11,924 nt of DNA, from contig CAJUTJ010000003.1 of the NCBI GenBank assembly GCA_910589655.1, forward strand, positions 1 through 11,924, given 5' to 3'. This stretch comes from an uncultured Acetatifactor sp. (GTDB lineage Bacteria > Bacillota > Clostridia > Lachnospirales > Lachnospiraceae). A program made the position numbers and the translations under genes. The first letter of the stretch is position 1. Every line of letters starts with the position of its first letter. The notes under the pieces are model-generated. The model was not told where the DNA came from and made no database searches. It saw only the letters and a list, made by a program, of their open reading frames with translations. Of the stretch, positions 1-6,538 are shown in pieces.

Positions 1-32
1 AAGGAAACCTCAGACATGGTAAAAATTATATC

Positions 33-78
33 AATAACTTCTGATGGAAGGGGAACCCTCCTTCAGTTATTCATCAGA
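33..78. repeat. Interleaved inverted repeats upstream of rhaM
   Basis: Two perfect 7-bp inverted repeats are interleaved around a small hairpin. AATAACT (33-39) is complementary to AGTTATT (65-71). TCTGATG (40-46) is complementary to CATCAGA (72-78). GAAGG (47-51) pairs with CCTTC (60-64) in the centre. Because the order is A-B-C-C'-A'-B', the A and B stems cannot both extend the central hairpin, so as RNA they are alternative structures or a pseudoknot. As DNA they could be paired operator half-sites. No T-tract follows on the + strand, so a simple terminator for an upstream gene is unlikely. What lies before base 1 is unknown. A 32-codon open frame covers 1-99, but it has no recognisable product. 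Confidence 0.45.
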
Positions 79-79
79 T

Positions 80-108
80 ATGACCTTGTAACTTATTAAC
101 TTTATAGC
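80..108 (+). promoter_or_regulatory. Candidate promoter of rhaM
   Basis: ATGACC (80-85) and TATAGC (103-108) are separated by exactly 17 bases. Each matches four of six positions of the sigma-A consensus boxes. Transcription would start near 115 and leave a leader of about 35 bases before the AGGAGG site at 135-140. The match is weak and the gene may instead be read from further upstream, outside the window. Confidence 0.3.
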
Positions 109-148
109 TCTTGTGGCTATATCATTATTATACTAGGAGGTTACATCA

Positions 149-460
149 ATGATCAAAGGTTTTAAAATGAAGCTGTTTCCCGGGCAGGAGGCGGAATACG
201 AGAAAAGACATAATGAACTGTGGCCTGAGATGCAGGATATGATTCATGAACATGGAGGAAAGAATTACACGATTTTTCTTGACAAAGAGACGTTGACTTT
301 GTTCGGTTATATTGAGATTGAGGACGAGGAGCTTTGGGCAAAGGGCGCCGACACTGCTATCAACCGCAAGTGGTGGGATTTTATGGCCGACATTATGGAA
401 ACGAATCCGGACAACAGCCCTGTGAGTGTTGATTTACAGACCGTATTTCATTTGGACTAA
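149..460 (+). CDS. rhaM: L-rhamnose mutarotase
   Basis: This 103-residue protein belongs to the RhaM family (formerly DUF718, dimeric alpha/beta-barrel fold). It interconverts the alpha and beta anomers of L-rhamnose in the cytoplasm and so supplies the isomerase RhaA. It has almost the length of E. coli RhaM (104) and keeps its landmarks: Y17 and H21 in the YEKRHNELWPE segment, Y40 in the NYTIFLD strand, the tryptophan pair W75-W76, and the family signature NPDNSPVS (86-93) with a C-terminal VFHLD. Y17, H21, Y40 and W75 correspond, by my alignment from memory, to the sugar-contacting residues of the E. coli enzyme. An AGGAGG site ends 8 bases before the ATG. No other rhamnose genes are in view, so it either ends an operon that begins left of the window or is transcribed alone. 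Its neighbour on the other strand converges on it. Confidence 0.93.
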   Translation: MIKGFKMKLFPGQEAEYEKRHNELWPEMQDMIHEHGGKNYTIFLDKETLTLFGYIEIEDEELWAKGADTAINRKWWDFMADIMETNPDNSPVSVDLQTVFHLD

Positions 461-496
461 AAGTGCCGGGGTGTCCTTTTGGGCGAAAATCCGGTC

Positions 497-524
497 AGGG
501 AAACGTTTTAATCAGCGTTTCCCT
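497..524. terminator. Hairpin between convergent rhaM and ldh genes
   Basis: AGGGAAACG (497-505) and CGTTTCCCT (516-524) form a perfect 9-bp stem with a 10-base loop in the 80-base gap between two convergent genes. The T-rich tail is short and broken on both sides (AACTTTAT on +, GACCGGATTTT on -). It is therefore probably a weak bidirectional terminator or a transcript 3'-end stabiliser. Confidence 0.6.
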
Positions 525-540
525 AACTTTATAAATTTTC

Positions 541-1530
541 TTATATCACATCATTGGAACTCTTTTTTCCCGCCTCATAATCCATGGCATTTTGTAAAGT
601 AATATCTGCAATCGCCTGCAGCGCTTCTCTGGTGAAAAAGCCTTGATGAGAGGTGATCATCACATTGGGAAAGGAAAGGAGCCGGGCTGTAGTGGAGTGT
701 TCCAGAATCTCATCGGAACGATCCTCAAAGACATTGTCGGTCTCTTCCTCGTATACATCCAGACCCACGCCTGCAAACTTGTGCATACGGATTCCTTCAA
801 TTAAATCATCCGTTTTCACCAGTGCTCCCCGGGAAGTGTTGACCAGAACCACACCGTCCTTCATTTGTTTAATGGTGTCAATATTAATGATATGGTAAGT
901 GGAATCCATCAGAGGGCAGTGCAGAGAAATGACATCACTCTCCGACAGCAGCTTTTCCAGTGAGACATATTCCACGAAATCTTTTAGAGATTCGTTTTCA
1001 TATACATCATATGCGATTACTTTCATACCGAAGCCGCGGCAGATGCGGCACATGGCGGCGCCGATTTTTCCCGTGCCGATGATGCCCGCGGTTTTCTGAT
1101 AAAAATTAAATCCCATCAAGCCGCTCAGGCTGAAATCGTTTTCCCGGACTTTATTGTATGCCTTGTGGAGCCGGCGGTTGCTTGCCAGCGCCAAGGCCAT
1201 GGCGTGCTCCGCTACGGCTTCCGGAGAGTATCCGGGCACTCGTTTTACCGGAATATTATATTTCTTGGCAGTGTCCAAATCCACATTGTTAAATCCGGCG
1301 CAGCGCATCAGAATCAGTTTGATGCCCTTGCCGTGCAGAATATCTAAGGTCTGTGTCCCTACATCGGAATTAACAAACGCGCAGACGGCGTCAAATCCTT
1401 CCGCAAGCACCGCCGTTCTGGGGTCGAGATCTGATTTTGTATATTCGATCTCTACGGAGGGGAAAGATGATAATGCCGCGTCAAAGGATTCTTTGTCATA
1501 GCTTTTAGTGTCAAAAAACAGGATTTTCAT
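541..1530 (-). CDS. D-lactate dehydrogenase-type D-2-hydroxyacid dehydrogenase
   Basis: This NAD-dependent enzyme of the D-isomer 2-hydroxyacid dehydrogenase family most probably reduces pyruvate to D-lactate in the cytoplasm to regenerate NAD+ during fermentation. At 329 residues it has the length of E. coli LdhA. The substrate domain carries the PGYSPEAVAEHA motif (99-110). The Rossmann domain has GTGKIG (152-157) and D175 at the end of the second strand, which is typical of NAD preference. The catalytic triad is complete: R234 in NTSRG, E263 after GLDVYEE, and H295 in TSHQGFFT. An AAGGAGGT ribosome site lies at 1535-1542, the usual distance from the ATG. The gene reads towards rhaM and away from the signalling cluster. 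Pyruvate is the likely substrate because LdhA-like enzymes share the YSPEAVAEH and SHQGFFT motifs. Another short 2-oxoacid remains possible, so I give no symbol. Confidence 0.9.
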   Translation of the reverse strand: MKILFFDTKSYDKESFDAALSSFPSVEIEYTKSDLDPRTAVLAEGFDAVCAFVNSDVGTQTLDILHGKGIKLILMRCAGFNNVDLDTAKKYNIPVKRVPGYSPEAVAEHAMALALASNRRLHKAYNKVRENDFSLSGLMGFNFYQKTAGIIGTGKIGAAMCRICRGFGMKVIAYDVYENESLKDFVEYVSLEKLLSESDVISLHCPLMDSTYHIINIDTIKQMKDGVVLVNTSRGALVKTDDLIEGIRMHKFAGVGLDVYEEETDNVFEDRSDEILEHSTTARLLSFPNVMITSHQGFFTREALQAIADITLQNAMDYEAGKKSSNDVI

Positions 1531-1555
1531 GGATTACCTCCTTACAAACTGAAAA

Positions 1556-1714
1556 GTGTTGCTATTCACACCCGCGCCGCCGCGAGGCGTTTTCACGCGC
1601 TTCTTTGCGTGATCAAACCAAAGCGATTAGAATAATCGCTTGTACAGCCGTGCGCGAAACCGCTGTTTTGCGGTTTCTGTGCATGCGTTACTGATCCGGA
1701 GTGAACAGTAACAC
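1556..1714. repeat. MITE-like palindromic element with terminal inverted repeats
   Basis: The ends GTGTTGCTATTCAC (1556-1569) and GTGAACAGTAACAC (1701-1714) are inverted repeats matching at 12 of 14 positions. Inside are further perfect stems: CACGC/GCGTG (1594-1612 area), AAGCGATTA/TAATCGCTT (1621-1641, 3-base loop), and GAAACCGC/GCGGTTTC (1656-1677). GTTACTG (1687-1693) pairs with CAGTAAC in the right end. There is no coding potential, and I see no clear target-site duplication beyond short A-rich flanks. The same arrangement of stem, TGTGCAT, then a GTTAC or GTAAC box recurs at 11474-11594, which suggests a dispersed repeat family. Whether it moved as a MITE or is a REP-like or structured RNA element cannot be decided here. 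Confidence 0.55.
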
Positions 1715-1752
1715 GTAAAAGTAGAATGTGTCAGAAGATAGAATATCATACA

Positions 1753-1781
1753 TTGATTTTATTTTCATCATGTTTTAGAAT
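1753..1781 (+). promoter_or_regulatory. Promoter of the HD-GYP response regulator gene
   Basis: TTGATT (1753-1758) and TAGAAT (1776-1781) are separated by 17 bases in an AT-rich stretch. They match four and five of six consensus positions. Transcription would start near 1788 and give a leader of about 165 bases before the ATG at 1953. Confidence 0.55.
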
Positions 1782-1800
1782 AACAATAAAGAATATTTTA

Positions 1801-1897
1801 GTTACGGTTCATTTGTCGTGGCAAATGCAGCCCGTTTTAGTGCACGGCAGTTTCGGAATCTCGTGCAAGGGAGCGCGGAACACCTCGCGGTTTCCGC
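1801..1897 (+). other. Structured leader of the response regulator mRNA
   Basis: The predicted leader begins with GTTACGGTTCA (1801-1811), the same box that marks the repeats elsewhere in the window. It then contains CATTTG/CAAATG (1810-1827, 6-base loop) and GCGGAA/TTCCGC (1875-1897). It is GC-richer than the promoter DNA before it. It may be another partial repeat copy that became part of the leader. It matches no riboswitch class I recognise. Confidence 0.35.
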
Positions 1898-1952
1898 AGA
1901 CAGCGTCATATACTTGAAATTATTTTGGCATATTATCTGTGGGGGATTATAA

Positions 1953-3026
1953 ATGAAAAACGTTATTTTAGTGGTAGATGATGACAAAACCAACTTAATA
2001 CGCGCGCAGAAGCTTCTTACGCCGCAGTACCGTATTGCCGCATGTAATTCAGGAAACGCTGCATTAAAATATTTGGAGGAGCATCGTCCCGATCTGATAC
2101 TGCTGGATATTAATATGCCGGAAACGGACGGATTTGCGGTTATGGAAAAGCTCCGCAGCGGAGAGAAGACGGAGGACATTCCCGTCATTTTTCTGACCGC
2201 GGACAACTTGGCGGAGACCGAAGTAAAGTGTTTTCGGATGGGGGCCATGGATTATGTCACGAAACCTTTTGTGCCGGATATCCTTTTAAGCCGTGTGGCA
2301 AAGACGATCGAATTGGATCAGTACCGGCACAATCTGGAACAAATGGTAAAAGAGCAGGCGGAAAAGATTACCGAGGACACCAGACGGCTGAACATGATAC
2401 AGGATTCCGTCATTGTAGGCATGGCAAACCTGATCGAAAGCAGAGACGGCAGCACCGGTAAGCATGTGAAAAACACACAGATGTATGTGAGAATGATTGC
2501 CGAAGAGCTGCGGAAGAGAAACCTTTTCACGGAGGAACTCACCGAGGAGTATATAGAGGACTTATGTAAGGCGGCGCCTCTCCATGATGTGGGAAAGATT
2601 AAGGTGCCGGATGCCATTCTCCAGAAGCCCGGTAAACTTACACCGGAGGAGTTTGAGGAAATGAAGCTGCATACCACATACAGCCGCAAGATTATCAAGA
2701 CGATTATCGGTGACATAGAAGACGAGCATTATGTCGGGATTGTGGAAGATATCGCCATGTATCACCATGAACGGTGGGACGGCACCGGTTATCCTGCCGG
2801 CTTGACCGGAGACGGCATTCCTCTGTCTGCGAGAATTATGGCGGTTGCCGACGTATTTGACGCTCTGTACGAAGAGCGTTGTTACAAGCCGCCCATCCGA
2901 CCCGTCGAGAGAATCGTGCAGATTATGTCGGAAGGAAGGGGAACGCAGTTTGATCCGGTAATACTGGATGTATTTGCGGAAATGCTTCCGATGTTCAGGG
3001 AAGTGCTCCATATTCAACCCGAATAA
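1953..3026 (+). CDS. Response regulator with HD-GYP phosphodiesterase output
   Basis: This 357-residue cytoplasmic protein joins an N-terminal receiver (about 3-120) to an HD-GYP domain (about 148-350). In the receiver the acidic pair D10-D11, phospho-acceptor D52 (LLDINMP), T82 and K104 (TKPF) are all present. A helical linker (about 121-147, LEQMVKEQAEKI) leads to the output domain. There the metal-binding HD pair is H211-D212 in HDVGKIKVP, followed by H240, the HHERWDGTGYP signature (271-281) with G279-Y280-P281, and D300 in AVADVFDAL. These residues predict an active phosphodiesterase that breaks down cyclic-di-GMP, or possibly another cyclic dinucleotide. The domain pair resembles RpfG. 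The ribosome site is an unusual G-rich run (GTGGGGGA, 1939-1946). Two hybrid kinases follow on the same strand and are its likely phosphodonors. Confidence 0.92.
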   Translation: MKNVILVVDDDKTNLIRAQKLLTPQYRIAACNSGNAALKYLEEHRPDLILLDINMPETDGFAVMEKLRSGEKTEDIPVIFLTADNLAETEVKCFRMGAMDYVTKPFVPDILLSRVAKTIELDQYRHNLEQMVKEQAEKITEDTRRLNMIQDSVIVGMANLIESRDGSTGKHVKNTQMYVRMIAEELRKRNLFTEELTEEYIEDLCKAAPLHDVGKIKVPDAILQKPGKLTPEEFEEMKLHTTYSRKIIKTIIGDIEDEHYVGIVEDIAMYHHERWDGTGYPAGLTGDGIPLSARIMAVADVFDALYEERCYKPPIRPVERIVQIMSEGRGTQFDPVILDVFAEMLPMFREVLHIQPE

Positions 3027-3083
3027 ACCTCCGGTGTCCCATTCACACGCTGTGTGCTGTGTCTTCCCGGTTGAGAATTGCAT

Positions 3084-3122
3084 CCGGCAAAGGGCGGCGC
3101 ACACTTTGCGGAAAGCTTTTTT
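3084..3122 (+). terminator. Candidate rho-independent terminator after the response regulator
   Basis: CCGGCAAAG (3084-3092) pairs with CTTTGCGG (3104-3111) with one bulged base. After a short AAAGC it is followed by six T residues (3117-3122). The loop of about 11 bases is GC-rich. If it works, it separates transcription of the response regulator from the downstream kinases at least partly. Confidence 0.45.
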
Positions 3123-3183
3123 CAAACATATGCCGGCGTAGAAGACAGGCGCAAAATTCATAGGCAGGCAACGCCGCACCGGA

Positions 3184-3212
3184 TTGACAGGAAAGGAACG
3201 GTAATCTATTTT
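3184..3212 (+). promoter_or_regulatory. Candidate promoter overlapping the start of the first kinase gene
   Basis: A perfect TTGACA (3184-3189) is followed after 17 bases by TATTTT (3207-3212). The second box overlaps the TTG start at 3211, so an RNA made from here would begin inside the gene. The purine-rich GGAAAGGA (3190-3197) just after TTGACA also serves as the only visible ribosome site for the TTG start, at a rather long distance of 13 bases. Either this promoter is a chance match, or the true translation start lies further in, perhaps Met20. Confidence 0.3.
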
Positions 3213-6200
3213 GAAAGAAAAACAGATTCACGGTGAAAAGACGTATAGGAGCATAGAACGCACCGTAATGGTTATTTTAACTCTATATACTATAGCTATG
3301 TTTTTCTCGGCCAGACTCTTGGACTGGAATATATACGTTAAGGAAATCATTTTCATTGCGCTGGCCGCGGGATGGATTGTATATCTCAAATCATACTGGA
3401 ATCACAGACGCCGGGCCATATTTATCTCTTGCATGGTGTGGACGAATTTTGTAGTGTTTGCTTTGAATACGGACAGTTTTCACAGTATGCTGATCACTAT
3501 GGCAGGAGTCATTGTACTTCTGGGCATGTTTTCGATTCCCCGGATTCTCTATCTGGGACTTGGAATTCCGGCTTTTATTTTCTTTTATCACGGATTGATA
3601 CGCAGGACGATTACCGTTTCTTCCACACATGACATTATCAGGGTTTTCATTGAATTTTTCTCAATCTATACAGTATCTGCCGTTACGTGGCTCAGTATAC
3701 GCAACCGTCAGGAGGTAAACGAAAAGCTGATAGAGAACATTGCCGTTCTGGAGGATGCCGAACGGAGCAAGGACGACTTTTTGGTAAATATTTCTCATGA
3801 GATCCGCACTCCTGTTAACGCCGTATGCGGTTTGAGCGAGGCGATACTGCAGGAGGAGCTTCCGCTCAATGTGAGACGGGATATTATCGATTTACAGACT
3901 GCCGGACGTAATCTTCTTTCTACGGTCAGCAATATTCTGGACTTTTCGGAGCTGCAGAGCGGCAGAATGGTGCTGGCGGAGGAGAGTTATAATATTACGT
4001 CTACCATAACCGACATTATCAATATGGCTTTGACTATGGATAACGGAAAGCATTTGGAGCTGATCGTTGACTGTGACGCCGGCCTGCCCAGTAATCTTGT
4101 GGGCGATGAGCAGAAACTCCGCCGTATTATAATGAACTTGTTGGGGAATGCCATGAAGTTTACCAAAGAAGGCGGCGTTATCCTGCGGATCAAGGGCAGA
4201 AAGGAAGAATACGGGATCAATCTGCTGGTCAGCGTGCAAGACTCCGGCATCGGCATAGAACGCAAGGATCTGGAGAAGATTTTTACCAGCTTCAGTCAGG
4301 TCAATTCCAAGCGGAACAGGGAAGAAGGGGGCGTAGGGCTGGGACTGGCTATCACGCAGGCGTTGGTGCGGAGCATGGGCGGATTTATCTCTGTGGAAAG
4401 CATTCCCGGAACCGGAAGTGAATTTAAGTTTACCATTCCTCAGAAGGTACTGGACGAGACTCCTATCGTGTCCGTGAAGTATAAGAAGAATATTTTTGCG
4501 GCTGGTTATATTAATATGGATAAATACAATTATACCGTGATCAGGGAGGGGTATGAGAATTGTATCCGGCATATTGTAGAACAGCTTGGCATTACCTTCC
4601 GGATCTGCCGTAACCTTTCCGAATTGAAGCGGCGCGCGGAGTATGAGAAATATTCCCATATTTTTATCGGCTGGGAAGAGTATTGTGAGGATAGACAGTA
4701 TTTCGAAGAGCTTGCGGAGGAACACACCGTTGTCCTGCTGCTGGACTATGGGCAGGAAACCATGGTGTGCGGCAATATGCTGCGGATTTATAAGCCCTTT
4801 ACCGTGCTGTCTATTGCAGCGGTATTTAACGGCCGGAGAATCGCCCAAAACGATGAACAGTACATCAGCCTCCATAAACGTTTTATCGCACCGAAGGCCT
4901 CCGTTCTGGTGGTGGATGACAACGCCATGAATCTGAAGGTGATGGCAAGGCTGCTTCTTCCATATCAGATCAAGGTGAGCATGGCTGGCAGCGGTTTGGA
5001 AGCGTTGGAAAAACTGAATGAGAATACTTATGATTGTGTATTTCTCGATCATATGATGCCGGAGATGGACGGTGTGGAAACTTTGCATAAAATCCGGAAG
5101 ATGCCGGGTGCGTACTTTCAGTCCCTTCCTATTATCGCATTTACAGCCAACGCAATCGGCGGCGCAAGGGAAATGTTTCTGGCGGAGGGGTTTGACGACT
5201 TTATTGCCAAGCCCATAGAACTAAGTGTTCTGGAGAGAATGCTGCGCCGGTATATTCCTGCCCAGAAGCAGATTGCATTGGAGGAGCAGGAGCCTCTAAA
5301 GGCTTCTGACGGAGCGGAGGAATCGGAGACCAAGGCGCTGGCGCTTTTAAGCAGCATGGGGATCAACATTGAACAGGGCATTTCCTACTGTGGGGACAAA
5401 GAGGGGCTTCGTGAGATTATCGGCATTTACCACAGTGAGGGTTCTAAGCGCAGCAGCCAATTACAGCACTTTTTCGAGGAACAGGATTGGAAAAATTATG
5501 TCATCGCGGTTCATGCGTTAAAGAGCAATTCCAAGGGTATCGGTGCGGCAGAGCTGGCGGAACTGGCGTTAAATCTGGAGCTGGCGGGAAAGGAAAACCG
5601 TATCGACTATATTTTGCAACATCATGAGAAGCTCATGGAAATGCACGACAGGCTGCTGGATATTTTGGGCAAAAATGCTTTCGTATATCCTCATAAAAGG
5701 AATCCCCATGTACCGAAAGAGCCGTACAAAAAAATGACATCCAATACACCCGTATCCGTCGGGAGTGGTGATGCGGCGGTTGTCAACCGGAGCGGTGAGG
5801 CAGCGGTTGTCAGCCGGAGCAACGAGACGGCGGCTTCCGCCCGGAGCGGTGAGGCAGCGGTTGTCAGCCGGGACGATGAGGCGGCAGCTTCCGTTCGGAG
5901 CGGTGATGCAGCGGTTGTCAGCCGGGACGATGAGGCGGCAGCTTCCGTTCGGAGCGGTGAGGCAGCGGTTGTCAGCCGGAGTGGTGAGGCGGCGGCTGTC
6001 AACCGGAGCAACGAGACGGCGGCTTCCGTCGGGAGCGGTGAGACGGCGGTTGTCAGCCGGAGCAACGAGACGGCGGCTTCCGCCCGGAGCGGTGAGGCAG
6101 CGGTTGTCAGCCGGGACGATGAGGCGGCAGCTTCCGTTCGGAGCGGTGAGGCAGCGGTTGTCAGCCGGAGTGGTGAGGCGGCGGCTGTCAACCGGAGCAA

Positions 6201-6534
6201 CGAGACGGCGATTGTCAGCCGGAGCAGTGAGACGGCGGCTGTCAGCCGGGACGATGAGGCGGCGGCTTCCGCCCGGATGAGGAGAATGCCGGAGGCGTTG
6301 CAGGAGCAGGAGGAACAGATTCTGGAGGAGCTGCTTTCCCGATTGAGAGAGAAACTGTCTGAGTTTGAAAAGGAAGGGCTTGACGAGATATTAGACGGCT
6401 TAAGAGAATGCCGGTGTCAGGGGGACTCCCTTGAAAAGCTTGTGGAAGAAATCAGAGATAAGACTTCCGACTTTGATTTCCTCGGAGCGTCCGATGTATT
6501 GGAACACTGGGAAGCGGAAAGGGCAGGTACATAA
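3211..6534 (+). CDS. Hybrid sensor histidine kinase (HisKA-HATPase-REC-Hpt) with a nonapeptide repeat
   Basis: This 1107-residue membrane kinase has six predicted membrane segments (about 18-33, 43-58, 69-85, 92-107, 112-127, 145-163), a short coiled coil, and then HisKA with H196 in NISHEIRTP. The HATPase domain has N309 and N313, DSGIGI (344-349) and GVGLGL (374-379). Residues about 425-548 look like a degenerate receiver. The true receiver has D569-D570, phospho-acceptor D613 (FLDHMMPEMD), T645 and K667. An Hpt domain (about 706-822) carries H768 in AVHALKSNSKGIG. Residues 851-1021 are nineteen nine-residue repeats, and 1027-1103 are a charged helical domain. No extracellular sensor domain is visible, so the signal may be read in the membrane. 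The first codon is TTG with a distant GGAAAGGA site; Met20 is the alternative. The stop lies four bases before the next kinase, which implies coupled expression. The Hpt domain makes this protein the likely hub of a phosphorelay. Confidence 0.92.
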   Translation: MKEKQIHGEKTYRSIERTVMVILTLYTIAMFFSARLLDWNIYVKEIIFIALAAGWIVYLKSYWNHRRRAIFISCMVWTNFVVFALNTDSFHSMLITMAGVIVLLGMFSIPRILYLGLGIPAFIFFYHGLIRRTITVSSTHDIIRVFIEFFSIYTVSAVTWLSIRNRQEVNEKLIENIAVLEDAERSKDDFLVNISHEIRTPVNAVCGLSEAILQEELPLNVRRDIIDLQTAGRNLLSTVSNILDFSELQSGRMVLAEESYNITSTITDIINMALTMDNGKHLELIVDCDAGLPSNLVGDEQKLRRIIMNLLGNAMKFTKEGGVILRIKGRKEEYGINLLVSVQDSGIGIERKDLEKIFTSFSQVNSKRNREEGGVGLGLAITQALVRSMGGFISVESIPGTGSEFKFTIPQKVLDETPIVSVKYKKNIFAAGYINMDKYNYTVIREGYENCIRHIVEQLGITFRICRNLSELKRRAEYEKYSHIFIGWEEYCEDRQYFEELAEEHTVVLLLDYGQETMVCGNMLRIYKPFTVLSIAAVFNGRRIAQNDEQYISLHKRFIAPKASVLVVDDNAMNLKVMARLLLPYQIKVSMAGSGLEALEKLNENTYDCVFLDHMMPEMDGVETLHKIRKMPGAYFQSLPIIAFTANAIGGAREMFLAEGFDDFIAKPIELSVLERMLRRYIPAQKQIALEEQEPLKASDGAEESETKALALLSSMGINIEQGISYCGDKEGLREIIGIYHSEGSKRSSQLQHFFEEQDWKNYVIAVHALKSNSKGIGAAELAELALNLELAGKENRIDYILQHHEKLMEMHDRLLDILGKNAFVYPHKRNPHVPKEPYKKMTSNTPVSVGSGDAAVVNRSGEAAVVSRSNETAASARSGEAAVVSRDDEAAASVRSGDAAVVSRDDEAAASVRSGEAAVVSRSGEAAAVNRSNETAASVGSGETAVVSRSNETAASARSGEAAVVSRDDEAAASVRSGEAAVVSRSGEAAAVNRSNETAIVSRSSETAAVSRDDEAAASARMRRMPEALQEQEEQILEELLSRLREKLSEFEKEGLDEILDGLRECRCQGDSLEKLVEEIRDKTSDFDFLGASDVLEHWEAERAGT
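5761..6273 (+). repeat. 27-bp tandem repeat, 19 units, within the first kinase gene
   Basis: The array codes for 19 units of nine residues, most of the form R-(S/D)-(G/N/D)-(E/D)-(A/T)-A-x-x-(S/N/A/V). The main variants are RSGEAAVVS, RSNETAASA or RSNETAASV, RDDEAAASV and RSGEAAAVN. The order shows higher-level copying: units 3-5 equal units 12-14, and units 7-10 nearly equal units 14-17, so blocks of several units were duplicated. The nearly identical DNA suggests recent expansion by slippage or unequal crossing over. Because 27 is a multiple of three, changes in copy number keep the reading frame. The array lies between the Hpt domain and the C-terminal helical domain and probably forms a flexible linker rich in Ala, Ser, Arg and acidic residues. 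Confidence 0.93.
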
Positions 6535-6538
6535 AATT

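Larger units (their letters stand above)
1531..1952. other. Divergent intergenic region, 422 bases, palindrome-rich
   Basis: This gap separates the divergent dehydrogenase and response regulator genes and holds no convincing gene. From left to right it contains the dehydrogenase ribosome site, a roughly 160-bp MITE-like palindromic element (1556-1714), an AT-rich stretch with the promoter of the response regulator (1753-1781), and a GC-richer leader with two hairpins (1801-1897). I did not find a clear promoter for the dehydrogenase. Since the palindromic element lies directly upstream of its ribosome site, the transcript must either start inside the element or run through it. Confidence 0.6.

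Noticed and set aside
1726..1917. Open frame of 63 codons on the + strand in the divergent gap
   Set aside because: It overlaps the predicted promoter and hairpin leader, has no ribosome site and shows no protein-like pattern.
1782..1952. Cyclic-di-GMP riboswitch before the HD-GYP gene
   Set aside because: I looked for the conserved core and paired stems of the known classes and did not find them.
3892..5088. 398-codon - strand frame opposite the first kinase
   Set aside because: The + strand shows clear kinase and receiver motifs throughout; the antisense product is His/Ile-rich without domains.
5691..6200. Long - strand frame rich in Ala, Ser, Leu and Thr repeats
   Set aside because: It is the antisense shadow of the stop-free 27-bp array in the kinase gene.
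5761..6273. CRISPR array
   Set aside because: The 27-bp units are contiguous with no unique spacers, and the stretch is in frame within a kinase gene.
6431..6538. Upstream ATG extending the DegV-fused kinase by 36 residues
   Set aside because: It would overlap the end of the first kinase, has no ribosome site, and the extra residues resemble no domain. ATG 6539 after the stop is more natural.
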